Assembly (NCBI GenBank): GCA_964035575.1
Contig: OZ037861.1
Location: 62,001 to 126,000 of the forward strand
Length of the DNA: 64,000 nucleotides
DNA from: Rhynchopus sp. YZ270_cl-10
Taxonomy: Eukaryota > Euglenozoa > Diplonemea > Diplonemida > Diplonemidae
Direction of reading: 5' to 3'
The notes under the pieces were generated by a model. That model saw only the letters and a list, made by a program, of their open reading frames with translations, did no database searches and was not told where the DNA came from. Shown piece after piece: positions 51,450 to 61,766 of the stretch (its first letter is position 1; every line of letters begins with the position of its first letter). The translations under genes were made by a program, and so were the position numbers.

Positions 51450-52040
51450 ACCCCTACGCTCACTTCGGCATGGGAGGGTTGCGCTTGGAAACCAGCTCTT
51501 TTGATCAACTCTCAGAACCAGGATTCTATGTCAGGGTACAAATTAGATACCCCCTAGCACCTTAAGTCAGCTCTCGGTTCATCCATGCGCCGCCAGTCCT
51601 GCTTACCAGAAGTGGCCCACCTTAGAAGGATTCTACGTCAGGGTACAAATAAGATACCCCGAGCTCACGCCCATTTTAAAGTTTGAGAATAGGTCGAGGA
51701 AGCGATTTCCCCAATTCCTCCAATCATTCGCTTTACCTGGCGTAACTCCTTTTTTGGTTCCAGCTATCCTGAGGGAAACTTCGGAGTGAACCAGCTACTA
51801 GACTGGTTCCGATTGGGTCTTTCGCCCCTTTTCCCAGCTTGGATTCCTTCCAAGCATTCGCTGTACCTGGCGTACCTCTGCGGGGGATGTGCAGTTGAGA
51901 GCTCGGCCTCTCTGGGCAACATGACACCTGGGACGACAAGGCAGAGGTGAATGGGTCTGCTAGCACAGTTTCCTCGCCATCCAGACCTGCGTTCACCACC
52001 CCACCCAACTGTGCTCCTTGTTTGCACCAATCCACCCGTG
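51450..52040 (-). rRNA. LSU rRNA segment, domain II, with inserts
   Basis: Minus-strand landmarks in the right order: GGTGAACGCAGGTCTGGATG, GGCGAGGAAAC, GGGGCGAAAGACCCAATCGG, TCTAGTAGCTGGTTC, CCGAAGTTTCCCTCAGGATA, GGTAAAGCGAATGATTGGAG, GACCTATTCTCAAACTTTAA, GTGGGCCACTTCTGGTAAGC, GGATGAACCGA, CTTAAGGTGC. These match the eukaryotic LSU around the A-site finger and GTPase-centre-proximal helices. Boundaries are uncertain on both sides. Two 33-nt near-identical inserts (51521-51553, 51628-51660) and a duplicated ACGCCAGGTA-x-AGCGAATG element interrupt the usual order. No 5.8S, SSU or domain I is recognisable nearby, so this is an isolated piece. Confidence 0.85.
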
Positions 52041-53782
52041 TGTACTACCCAATCCCAATAGCAAGGAGCGGGTCGTCCAGCAGAGAAGAGCCCCTCTGAG
52101 TGCTGACGTTTTATGATACGCTTGCTGTCAGCGTGCATGATGCATGGTGAAAAGGAGCAAAAAAAAAAAAAAAAAAAATGTGATTGCGTCGTGTTTGTCG
52201 CACCGCAACGTGGCCCAACTGCCGCTATCACCGTGAAAGGCTGAATACCCGCAACAACACACCCCACAGGGCACACTGTTAAGCATAACATACCCCATCC
52301 CCCATCCCCCCTCCACCTCACACACCGAGAACACCCAGATGCACAGAGCAATCATGCCGTAAGATACCCTAGGACACTGACACCTCACCTAAGGCTGGCC
52401 AGCCCTGCCTCTCGACTCTCTTTGTCTACGTGCACACGGCGCCAACAGCCAGGGCACACCTCGGTGCGGAGCAACACGTCTTCCCCCTTTCCCCTCCTCT
52501 CAGGACGCACTGCACTGCGTGTGTGTGGCAACCATCGGTGTGCTAATGGCCAAGGACGAGGTGGTCCATTCTGTGCTCAGACGCCGGCAGATGCACGTTT
52601 GTGCGAAGAACAGAGTGTCAGCTTCCCATCCCCATACCCCCTTCCCCAAGGCTAACTGCAAACTGCGCAAGGCAAGATGCAGAGGGCGAGAGCACAGCTG
52701 CTGCCGCATGCCTTCGCTAGGTCATTACAACAACGACCTGCGGATAGATGGTAGACTGTAGAAGCGGGCAACGCGCATCGCAGTGTGTGTAGCATGTGCA
52801 CAGACATGAGGTCCGGCATCAATGTTGCTGTGAACAAAACCAGGGTTTGTGCGCAACGGTTGCAAGCCTTGTACATCAATGCACAGCATAACCCACCCCC
52901 ACACCCACACACAACGTCCCCTCTGTGAGGGATGGTCCTCGACCAACCCTCAGCGAAGACCTTGCGTTGGGCCCCACCCTCCACCACAGCACAGCACCAC
53001 TCCACTTCGTCCTGCCCACCTCAACCCTTTGTGACATGTCCCGTGTCCTCCTTTCCTCCTTCACGGTGCACACGTCAAATCAGCGTTTTTCGGGCTGAAA
53101 ACCCATGATTTGCAAGTACCCCTCCTTCACCGTGCAGGATGTTGACCCAAAAAATTGTCCGTATTTCTGTTCATTGACCCCACCACAGAACGGGTGCACT
53201 CTGGAAATGCAAATGACGGTGTTTTCAGGCACTTTTGCGAGTCCACCCACCCCAACCCTCTCTGGCGTGTGAGAGTAAGCAAGTCCCAAGTCCCGGACCC
53301 CCAAGCCTTAGTCCCAGCAGTGCACCCCACTGCACCCCACTGCACCCCACTGCACCCCACTCCTTGTCATGAATCCAAACCGCTCACTGCTCTCTGTGTA
53401 CGTTGCCTGAATGAGTGGAGTCACCCTGCAGCCTGTATGCGGCATGTGACCCGGGGTACACGGTCACCTCGCAGCCTGCCCTCACCCGACCCCCTAAGCC
53501 ACAAGCCAAAACCCATCTCACTACTCCCCATTCGTTACCCCACCATTGGAGACATGAGAAGGCAGGCCGTAGCAACAGCACACCAACGGAACGCACACTC
53601 GCCTCACAAAGACCGCAACCCAAAGTCCGAACCTACCTCACTGAACAACGTATCTTGAACGAATGGATGGGAGAGGAAGAAGTGCTGGTTCCACGAAACT
53701 GAGACAGCAGGTGGGGGTGGTTTTGTTCCCTTCCCTCACTGTACGACAAGTGTGCCTCGGGTTGGGCGGGGAGGTACGTTGT
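52041..53782. other. Intergenic, no supported gene
   Basis: Frames are short and antiparallel. 53150-53230 carries, inverted, the ATTGACCCCACCAC and GAAATGCAAATGACGGTGTT motif of the 14100-14600 transposon arm. 53325-53362 is a short CACTGCACCC tandem. Otherwise nothing recognised. Confidence 0.5.
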
Positions 53783-54013
53783 AATGAAAAAGATATGGGT
53801 TTTTGTGGGGATTCTTTTTGAAGCACACAGCGTAAAATAACACAATGTGTGGAACGTCTTGCTCAGCAGCTCTCCTCTCGCACCAAGTAGTAGTCTGTGC
53901 CACGGTGAGCAAGACTGTGTCCCTCTTCTTCTCCGAACCTGAGGACGCAGCAGACACACTGCCAGAGACCCTCCACCTCGGGGAGGTGCTGCCCTCCCAC
54001 CAACACCACGTCC
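53783..54013. other. Orphan copy of the LRR-gene spacer
   Basis: Matches 54998-55302 but has no gene attached on its upstream side, so the array is truncated here. Confidence 0.7.
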
Positions 54014-54997
54014 TCATTGTGCGTGTCTCAGTCGCTTCTGGCTTTCCTCGGGGGATTCGTCTCTGTTTCGTTTCGGACGTGCTTCAACCACAAGATGTTT
54101 CAGCTCGCCCTTCCTCACTTCGTTGGACACAACACTGCTGCAGCCCGAAAGGTAAATGCTCGTCAACGAAGTGCAGCCCTCAGCAAAACCCTTACCCCCA
54201 AAACCCACACGAATATTGGTAATCCTGCTCAGTGGTGATAAATCGAGAGTCGTTAAAGCTTCGCAGCAGGCAAGGAACCACGAACCAATCAGCTTCACAT
54301 TGCTGAGTGGTGATAAATCGACGTTGGTTAAGCTCTTGCAGCCGCAAAGAAAGTAGTCCTGAATCTGCGTCACATTGCTGAGTGGTGATAAATTGAGAGT
54401 CGTTAAGTTGAAGCATTGTGCAAGAAACTGCGCACCAACCTGCGTCACATTGCTGAGTGGCGACAAATCCAGAGTTGTTAAGCTGGTACAATTGCACAGG
54501 AAGAATGTACCAACCTGCGTCACATTGCTCAACCCAGACACGTCGACACTTGTCAACGAGGCGCAGTTGAATAAGAAGCTGTCTCCGATGTGAGTCACAA
54601 TGGACTCAGCACTGAGATCAAGTCTCGTTAACGCTGATTCCATGAAGAACCCATCAGGAATAGCCGTCGCAACCTCCGCCTGCAGAAGCAAACACGCCAC
54701 CACAGGATCCTCCACCTGAGCCAACCTCTCTGCCGTCAGGTCTGTCTCACCCAACGCACGAAGCTCTGCAATGGCTTCTTGCTTCGTCTTTTTCGTCAGG
54801 ATGATTGTGTCACCAGCACTCAGCTGCGTCATGTCCGCTCCTGCTCCCATCACTTCGTCTCCGAAACTCATGCAAAAGCCGTCTTCAGGCAACCCCATTG
54901 CAGACGCCACCTTCCGCCGCAAGCCCTCCACTGTGTCATCTGCACCCACCTCGACCACGTGCTCATTCGTGTCGAAACCCTTGATGTTCACGTCCAT
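54014..54997 (-). CDS. Ubiquitin-like/LRR protein, 7 repeats (subfamily MDVNIKG)
   Basis: 327 residues from the Met at 54997. The N-terminus is MDVNIKGFDTNEHVVEVG; the rest of the ubiquitin-like domain is as in the other subfamily. Linker TKKTKQEA, about seven LRR units, irregular GFGGKGFAEGC repeat, tail ARPKRNRDESPEESQKRLRH. The frame is open to 55306 but crosses the conserved spacer. Confidence 0.85.
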   Translation of the reverse strand: MDVNIKGFDTNEHVVEVGADDTVEGLRRKVASAMGLPEDGFCMSFGDEVMGAGADMTQLSAGDTIILTKKTKQEAIAELRALGETDLTAERLAQVEDPVVACLLLQAEVATAIPDGFFMESALTRLDLSAESIVTHIGDSFLFNCASLTSVDVSGLSNVTQVGTFFLCNCTSLTTLDLSPLSNVTQVGAQFLAQCFNLTTLNLSPLSNVTQIQDYFLCGCKSLTNVDLSPLSNVKLIGSWFLACCEALTTLDLSPLSRITNIRVGFGGKGFAEGCTSLTSIYLSGCSSVVSNEVRKGELKHLVVEARPKRNRDESPEESQKRLRHAQ

Positions 54998-55302
54998 GTC
55001 TTTGTTGTGGTTTGTGTTCTGATCTCTGTGTGTGGTGGTGGGGTGTGGAGGACAAGACAACAAGCAAGTGATGCAAAATATATGGGTTTTTGTGGGGATT
55101 CTTTTTGCAGCACACAGCGTAAAATAGCACAATTTGTGGAACGTCTTCCTCAGCAGCTCTCCTCTCGCACCAAGTAGTAGTCTGTGCCACGGTGAGCAAG
55201 ACTGTGTCCCTCTTCTTCTCCGAACCTGAGGACGCAGCAGACACACTGCCAGAGACCCTCCACCTCGGGGAGGTGCTGCCCTCCCACCAACACACCACGT
55301 CC

Positions 55303-56214
55303 TCATTGTGCGTGTCTCAGTCGCTTCTGGCTTTCCTCGGGGGATTCGTCTCTGCTTCGTTTCGGACGTGCTTCAACCACAAGATGCTTCAGCTCGCCGT
55401 TCCTCACTTCGTTGGACACCACACTGCTGCAGCCCGAAAGGTAAATGCTCGTCAACGAAGTGCAACCCTCAGCAAAATGCGTCGCAATCCCAGAACCCAC
55501 ACTGATACTCGTAATCCTGCTCAGTGGTGATAAATCAAGATTTCTTAAACTGCCACAGCACGAAAGGAAGTCCGAACCAACCTCTGTCACATTGCTGAGT
55601 GGTGATAAATCGATTTTCGTTAAGCTCTCGCAGCCGTTAAGAAAGCCGTAATCAACCTGCGTCACCTTGCGGAGTGCTGATAAATCCAGCGTAGTTAAGC
55701 TGGTGCACTGCGCAACGAAGAGTGAATCCACCTGCGTCGCATTGCTCAACCCAGAGAGGTCGACACTTGTCAACGAGGTGCAGCGAAACAAGAACTTTGG
55801 TCCGATGTGAGTCACAATGGACTCAGCACTGAGATCAAGTCTCGTTAACGATGAGTACGCGAGGAACCCATTCGGAATGACAGTCGCAACCTCCGCCTGC
55901 AGAAGCAAACACGCCACCACAGGATCCTCCACCTGAGCCAACCTCTGTGCCGTCAGGTCTGTCTCACCCAACGCACGAAGCTCTGCAATGGCTTCTTGCT
56001 TCTTCGTCTTCGTCAGGATGATTGTGTCACCAGCACTCAGCTGTGTCATGTCCGCTCCTTCTCCCATCGCTTCGTCTCCGAAACTCATGCAAAAGCCGTC
56101 TTCAGGCAACCCCATTGCAGACGCCACCTTCCGCCGCAAGACCTCCACTGTGTCATCTGCACCCACCTCTACTACGTGCTCATTCGTGTCGAAACCCTTG
56201 ATGTTCACGTCCAT
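55303..56214 (-). CDS. Ubiquitin-like/LRR protein, 6 repeats (MDVNIKG)
   Basis: 303 residues, complete. It has SNATQVDSLF and SALRKVTQV units not found in its neighbours. The irregular repeat is VGSGIATHFAEGC, the same as in the broken 57483-59091 gene, so those two are close sisters. 305 bp from the next gene's start. Confidence 0.85.
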   Translation of the reverse strand: MDVNIKGFDTNEHVVEVGADDTVEVLRRKVASAMGLPEDGFCMSFGDEAMGEGADMTQLSAGDTIILTKTKKQEAIAELRALGETDLTAQRLAQVEDPVVACLLLQAEVATVIPNGFLAYSSLTRLDLSAESIVTHIGPKFLFRCTSLTSVDLSGLSNATQVDSLFVAQCTSLTTLDLSALRKVTQVDYGFLNGCESLTKIDLSPLSNVTEVGSDFLSCCGSLRNLDLSPLSRITSISVGSGIATHFAEGCTSLTSIYLSGCSSVVSNEVRNGELKHLVVEARPKRSRDESPEESQKRLRHAQ

Positions 56215-57482
56215 TTGTTTTGTTGTGGTTTGTGTTATCTCTGTGTGTGGTGGTGGGGTGTGGAGGACAAGTCATTTTCAAGAACCTTGCCACAAACAAC
56301 TGTGGGGAGAAGGCCCCTCTCCCCTACCCACAACCCCCGACTTCAGATCCCTCTCCTCTCCATCCCCTCTCCCTGAACCTGCGCCCTTCACAGACGTTCC
56401 CTTCTGAGCAGACAGACAAAAACCCCTACCCCCGCATATGCCACTCGCTTAGCTGAAGCTGCACCTCTCTCACTGCTCTCTGTTTACGTTGCCTAGGGCC
56501 TTCATGGACACGAAGAGCGCCGGGTTGGCAGCACAGTGCATTGTGCAGGCCACCCTCCACAACACAGTTGGACATCAATTCACCTCTGATGTGTGTCTGT
56601 TGTCAGAGCACCTACACCCACAGCCGTGTTTCTCTGGTCCACCTGCCCTACCCCACCCACTCCAAAAGCGAAGACACCGCAGCACCTAAGCTCTCGCAAG
56701 CGAGATGACTCTGGGCATAGGACGCACGCACACAGCCAGGGGTCTTGCTGTGTCACAACCACTCTGCTCATTGAACCCTCTACGGATGTGCGCGAACCCC
56801 TTGCCCCCACCCCCACCCACCCAACCCCACAGCCACAACACACCGTGCTTCCATAGCAGGTTGCATCATGTGGAAACAAATCATGTGTCTTGCTTGGTTC
56901 TTCAAGAAGGGAGTGCACGCATGGCAAATGGTAAGCATTGTGCGCCATGATGAGATCACCGCACACTATGCGAGAGTCTCAGAGCTAGTATAGGCTATTC
57001 TGCACACCTGATGAGATGCCGTCATACAATGCAGCGAGGCTGACTGCACCTCAAATAGACATTGTCTGGAACATCATCTGAGGCGTGGCTCAGGTGTACT
57101 AATGCTTACAATCACGCCTCGGTATTATTAGCACTTCTTAGCCACGTCTGAGCCGGCCTTTAGCGAGACCGATTCGGGCTCTCTGCTTTGTATGTATCAT
57201 GCACTATCCGCAGCATTGTGCGTGACGTCTTCTTTGGGTGTTGGGGGGCGGAGCAGCGCAATGAAACTATTGTGCTCGAGAAGCTCATATGCTACGCTAT
57301 GCTGCGATGTGGAAAATAGAAATGCCTCAGAATGGCAGATGTGTTTACTTTGTGTTCCCACTTCCTGCACTATACTACACTGTTCACGTTTGCTATGCCT
57401 CCCCCCTTTCCCCCTCAAGCAACCCTCTTAACAGACCCTCCACCTCGGGGAGGTGCTGCCCTCCCACCAACACACCACGTCC
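56215..57482. other. Intergenic, no supported gene
   Basis: 56950-57240 has several short complementary stretches, and a TGATGA...CTGA pair near 57009-57042 that would fit a C/D box, but no terminal stem, so it is not called. 57290-57482 is a copy of 60283-60474 and marks the 3-prime edge of the duplicated LRR unit. Confidence 0.5.
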
Positions 57483-59091
57483 TCATTGTGCGTGTCTCAG
57501 TCGCTTCTGGCTTTCCTCGGGGGATTCGTCTCTGCTTCGTTTCGGACGTGCTTCAACCACAAGATGCTTCAGCTCGCCCTTCCTCACTTCGTTGGACACA
57601 ACACTGCTGCAGCCCGAAAGGTAAATGCTCGTCAACTAAGTGCAGCCCTCAGCAAAATGCGTCGCAATCCCAGAACCCACACTGATACTCGCAATCCTGC
57701 TCAGTGGTGATAAATCAAGATTTCTTAAACTACCACAGCACGAAAGGAAGGACGAACCAACCTCTGTCACATTGCTGAGTGCTGATAAATCGACGTTGGT
57801 TAAGCTCTTGCAGCCGTAAAGAAAGTTGTGACCAACCTGCGTCACATTGCTGTGTGGTGATAAATACAAGGTGGTTAAGCTGGTACAGTTCCACAGGAAG
57901 TCCCGCCCAAGCACCGTTACATTGCTGAGTGCTAACAAATCAAGGGTTGTTAAACTGGTGCAGGATCCAATGAAGAGCGAACCGACCTGCGGCACATTGC
58001 TCAACCCAGACAGGTCGACACTTGTCAACGAGGCGCAGTCGAACAGGAAGTAATCTCCATGTGAGTCACAATGGACTCAGCACTGAGATCAAGTCTCGTT
58101 AACGATGAGTACTGGAGGAACCCATTCGGAATGACAGTCGCAACCTCCGCCTGCAGAAGCAAACACGCCACCACAGGATCCTCCACCTGAGCCAACCTCT
58201 CTGCCGATAAACGTTTTTAAAAATAGGATGGAACACCCCGTTCCGAAGAGGAATGCAGCCACCCCGAAAAAGTGGGGGTGTGTCGCCAGTCTGCGGTGAG
58301 AAACTCCTCCCTGAGTCAAAACTGCCGCTGGTTAGCGCTGGCTAAGGTTCCCTTTTCACCCGGTCACAATCGAGTCTCGCTCCGTCGGCGTTGACTGCAC
58401 TGCAAAGCCCCTTGGTCCACCGTCGGAAAAAGACACCACATAAAAACGTAGGTAAGTGGGGGACCGGCAGGTTACAGACAGAGGCAGTACGGAGCTAAGG
58501 TGTCGGCGGTCGCGGGTTGCCGTGGAGGCCTGCCCCCCGTGGAGGTCTTGGGATCTGGGAGTTGTGGAAGTAATCGGCTCAGAGTACCCTGCATTCCATG
58601 CACGACTCGAGCTCCTTGTGGTAGGATATTGGGGTCCCGGGAAGCACCCTTCGCCCCGAGGTCCCACCACCCCAGACAGTTTGTAGGTCTAAAAGCACAA
58701 CGTACTTGTCCAGGACCTGGCCGCTCTTGGGTTCTCTCGAAAAAAAGATACTAATCCCGTACGCCCGTGCACCGCAAAAATGTGCTATGGGGGGCGGTCC
58801 GTCGTCGGGCTGAGCCAACCTCTTTTCCCTCAGGTCTGTCTCACCCAACGCACGAAGCTCTGCAATGGCTTCTTGCTTCTTCGTCTTCGTCAGGATGATT
58901 GTGTCACCAGCACTCAGCTGCGTCATGTCCGCTCCTGCTCCCATCACTTCGTCTCCGAAACTCATGCAAAAGCCGTCTTCAGGCAACCCCATTGCAGACG
59001 CCACCTTCCGCCACAAGTCCTCCACTGTGTCATCTGCACCCACCTCGACTGTGTGCTGATTCGCTCTGAAATCCTCGAAGTGCACGTCCAT
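57483..59091 (-). pseudogene. Broken ubiquitin-like/LRR gene with SINE insert
   Basis: Start codon at 59091 (MDVHFED type) and an intact ubiquitin-like domain up to about 58812, then a SINE-like insert (58207-58810), then linker and six LRR units to a normal-looking stop position at 57483. Further damage: a one-base deletion near 58058, and a TAG in place of a Ser codon in the last repeats (near 57637). The N-terminal type differs from its downstream VGSGIATHFAEGC block, implying recombination between subfamilies. Confidence 0.8.
58207..58810 (-). mobile_element. SINE-like retroposon, copy 2
   Basis: About 604 bp. It shares a CTGCGGTGAG block, a CTGCCGCxGGTTAGC block and a 5-prime CATTTTTGC...TATCTTTTTTT region with copy 1 at 36935-37547. 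TGAGCCAACCTCT occurs on both sides (58188-58200, 58811-58823). An 18-bp duplication would extend six bases further, where the two sides differ. It lies in the same orientation as copy 1 and the LINE. Confidence 0.65.
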
Positions 59092-59130
59092 TTGTTTTGT
59101 TGTGGTTTTTGTGATAGCTCTGTGTGGTGG

Positions 59131-59170
59131 TTTGATAACTAATAAGGGTAATTCTTGCGCAGAATATGCG
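59131..59170 (-). repeat. R-H stem-loop, inverted
   Basis: TTTGATAACTAATAAGGGTA then ATTCTTGCGCAGAATATG: the complement of the 40454-type copies, and the only stem-loop repeat seen in this orientation. Confidence 0.6.
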
Positions 59171-59624
59171 ACACAAATCTGTGTGGTGGTGGGGTGTGGA
59201 GGACAAAACAACAAGCCTGCAGTCTTTTCAAAGACCCTTTGCTTCTGAGCAGAGTACACTGCAGCGAGAAGAATCGAGAACGGAAGTCACAGTTGCAATG
59301 CACGCACTGCAACGCGCTCTCCCCCACCCCCTTCCCCACCCACACGGGAACAATCGGGCACACCTGGCCAATTCCACCAAATGCACAAAGGAGCTATCAG
59401 ACAGGACAAAGGTGTGGCCTCAGCACCAGCACCAGCTCAAGAAGCACCTTTGTCAGCACTGCAACCCAACCCCGAGAGCAGGCAAGCAGGAACCGACACC
59501 CCTCACCTCCACCACACCAACCTACTGCGACACAGCGACACCCTCAAGGAAGCACAGAGGGAAGGGAAAATCCTCGTCAAACCACAAACCCGCATACCCG
59601 CAAACGGTAGTTGGAGAAAAAAAA

Positions 59625-59685
59625 AGTGAAGTTATTAATGCAGGCACCTCCCGCTGACCCACGTACGATGTCAGCTGGATGAAAG
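59625..59685 (+). repeat. R-F repeat, copy 2
   Basis: AGTGAAGTTATTAATGCAGG and GACCCACGTACGATGTCAGC; same orientation as copy 1 at 92. Confidence 0.55.
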
Positions 59686-60474
59686 CACACAGCACCCTGC
59701 CGCCAACAACAGAAGATGTAAAAAGAAACCTAAGTAGACCTTCTGCACAAAAACCCCCCGCATACCCCTCCTCGCCTCCTCTTTTGTCATCTCTCAGGTA
59801 GGAGACATCGGTTCGAGTGGCCAACACAACCTTCACAGAGTTTCTGGAGGAACGGACCCACGGATGCAATTTAAGGTCCAGACAAGTCCAAAAATAAGCC
59901 ACCTCGAAGAACCACACCGAGCAAAGCAATCCAGTCTGTCCGCGGTATTTCCCGAACAAAGATTGAGAACAACCCAGAAATACTGTTTGGGTAATGGATT
60001 TATGCAGGGGAGAGAATTTTCCACTGTCGAAGAACCCCTCTTCCTTGAAGCAGCCTTTGCTGATTCTTGGCAAAAATATTTGAAAAAAAAGGGGGACATC
60101 TGTTTTACAGGAACTTCTCTCTTTTTAATGGATAGCCAACTTGGCTTGCACCGTAGTGCTGAAATAGGAGGTGTGGGTATGGGATGGAGGGGGAGGGGGA
60201 GCATAGTTTCCGTGAGGGCTACACAATGCCTCATGTCAGCGTCACATGCAACATGACATTTCTGATCCTGCAGCATTGTGCGTTGACGCTATGCTGCGAT
60301 GTGGAAAATAGAAATGCCTCAGAATGGCAGATGTGTTTACTTTGTGTTCCCGCTTCCTGCACTATACTACACTGTTCACGTTTGTTATGCCTCCCCCCTT
60401 TCCCCCTCAAGCAACCCTCTTAACAGACCCTCCACCTCGGGGAGGTGCTGCCCTCCCACCAACACACCACGTCC

Positions 60475-61461
60475 TCATTGTGCGTGTCTCAGTCGCTTCT
60501 GGCTTTCCTCGGGGGATTCGTCTCTGCTTCGTTTCGGACGTGCTTCAACCACAAGATGCTTCAGCTCGCCCTTCCTCACTTCGTTGGACACAACACTGCT
60601 GCATCCCGAAAGGTAAATGCTCGTCAGCGAAGTGCAGTTCTCAGCAAAACCTTTTCCACCCGCAAAACCCATACTAATATTGGTAATCCTGCTCAGTGGT
60701 GACAACTCCAGAGTCGTTAAGCTGCTGCACCCGTTCAGGAAGTGAGCACCAACCTGCGTCACATTGCTGAGCGGTGCCAAATTGAGGGTTGTTAAACTGC
60801 TGCAGTTCACCAGGAAGGCCTCACCCACCTGCGTCACATTGCGGAGTGGTGATAAATCAATATTGGTCAAGCTCTTGCACCCTAAAAGAAATTGGTGATG
60901 AACCTGCGTCACATTGTGGAGTGGGGACAAATCAAGGGTTGTTAAGCTGCTGCAGCCCTCAAGGAAGAACCGATCAACCTGCGTCACATTGCTCAACCCA
61001 GACAGGTCGACACTTGTCAACGAGGTGCAGTAGCCTAGGAACCAGTCTCCGATGTGAGTCACAATGGACTCAGCACTGAGATCAAGGCTCGTTAACGATG
61101 AGTACTTGAGGAAGTCATTCGGAATGACAGTCGCAACCTCCGCCTGCAGAAGCAAACACGCCACCACAGGATCCTCCACCTGAGCCAACCTCTTTTCCGT
61201 CAGGTCTGTCTCACCCAACGCACGAAGCTCTGCAATGGCTTCTTGCTTCTTCGTCTTCGTCAGGATGATTGTGTCACCAGCACTCAGCTGCGTCATGTCC
61301 GCTCCTGCTCCCATCACTTCGTCTCCGAAACTCATGCAAAAGCCGTCTTCAGGCAACCCCATTGCAGACGCCACCTTCCGCCGCAAGCCCTCCACTGTGT
61401 CATCTGCACCCACCTCGACCACGTGCTCATTCGTGTCGAAACCCTTGATGTTCACGTCCAT
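60475..61461 (-). CDS. Ubiquitin-like/LRR protein, 7 repeats (MDVNIKG)
   Basis: 328 residues from the Met at 61461. Units include HNVTQVHHQF and RNVTQVGEAF; irregular repeat GFAGGKGFAENC. The tail is identical to that of the 21110 and 55303 genes. The leader spacer to 61766 is the conserved 305-bp block. Confidence 0.85.
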   Translation of the reverse strand: MDVNIKGFDTNEHVVEVGADDTVEGLRRKVASAMGLPEDGFCMSFGDEVMGAGADMTQLSAGDTIILTKTKKQEAIAELRALGETDLTEKRLAQVEDPVVACLLLQAEVATVIPNDFLKYSSLTSLDLSAESIVTHIGDWFLGYCTSLTSVDLSGLSNVTQVDRFFLEGCSSLTTLDLSPLHNVTQVHHQFLLGCKSLTNIDLSPLRNVTQVGEAFLVNCSSLTTLNLAPLSNVTQVGAHFLNGCSSLTTLELSPLSRITNISMGFAGGKGFAENCTSLTSIYLSGCSSVVSNEVRKGELKHLVVEARPKRSRDESPEESQKRLRHAQ

Positions 61462-61766
61462 GTCTTTGTTGTGGTTTGTGTTGTGATCTCTGTGTGTGGT
61501 GGTGGGGTGTGGAGGACAAGACAAAAAGCAAGTAATGAAAAAGATATGGGTTTTTGTGGGGATTCTTTTTGCAGCACACAGCGTAAAATAACACAATGTG
61601 TGGAACGTCTTGCTCAGCAGCTCTCCTCTCGCACCAAGTAGTAGTCTGTGCCACGGTGAGCAAGACTGTGTCCCTCTTCTTCTCCGAACCTGAGGACGCA
61701 GCAGACACACTGCCAGAGACCCTCCACCTCGGGGAGGTGCTGCCCTCCCACCAACACACCACGTCC

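Larger units (their letters stand above)
59092..60474. other. Intergenic within the LRR array
   Basis: Contains an inverted R-H copy (59131-59170), the second R-F copy (59625-59685), a GGTTCGAGTGGCC motif at 59809 without a tRNA fold, and a block of about 400 bp (59700-60170) with open frames on both strands but no family. 60283-60474 duplicates 57290-57482. Confidence 0.45.

Noticed and set aside
56945-57045. C/D-box snoRNA
   Set aside because: TGATGA and CTGA boxes occur, but without a terminal stem or a guide I could tie to rRNA.
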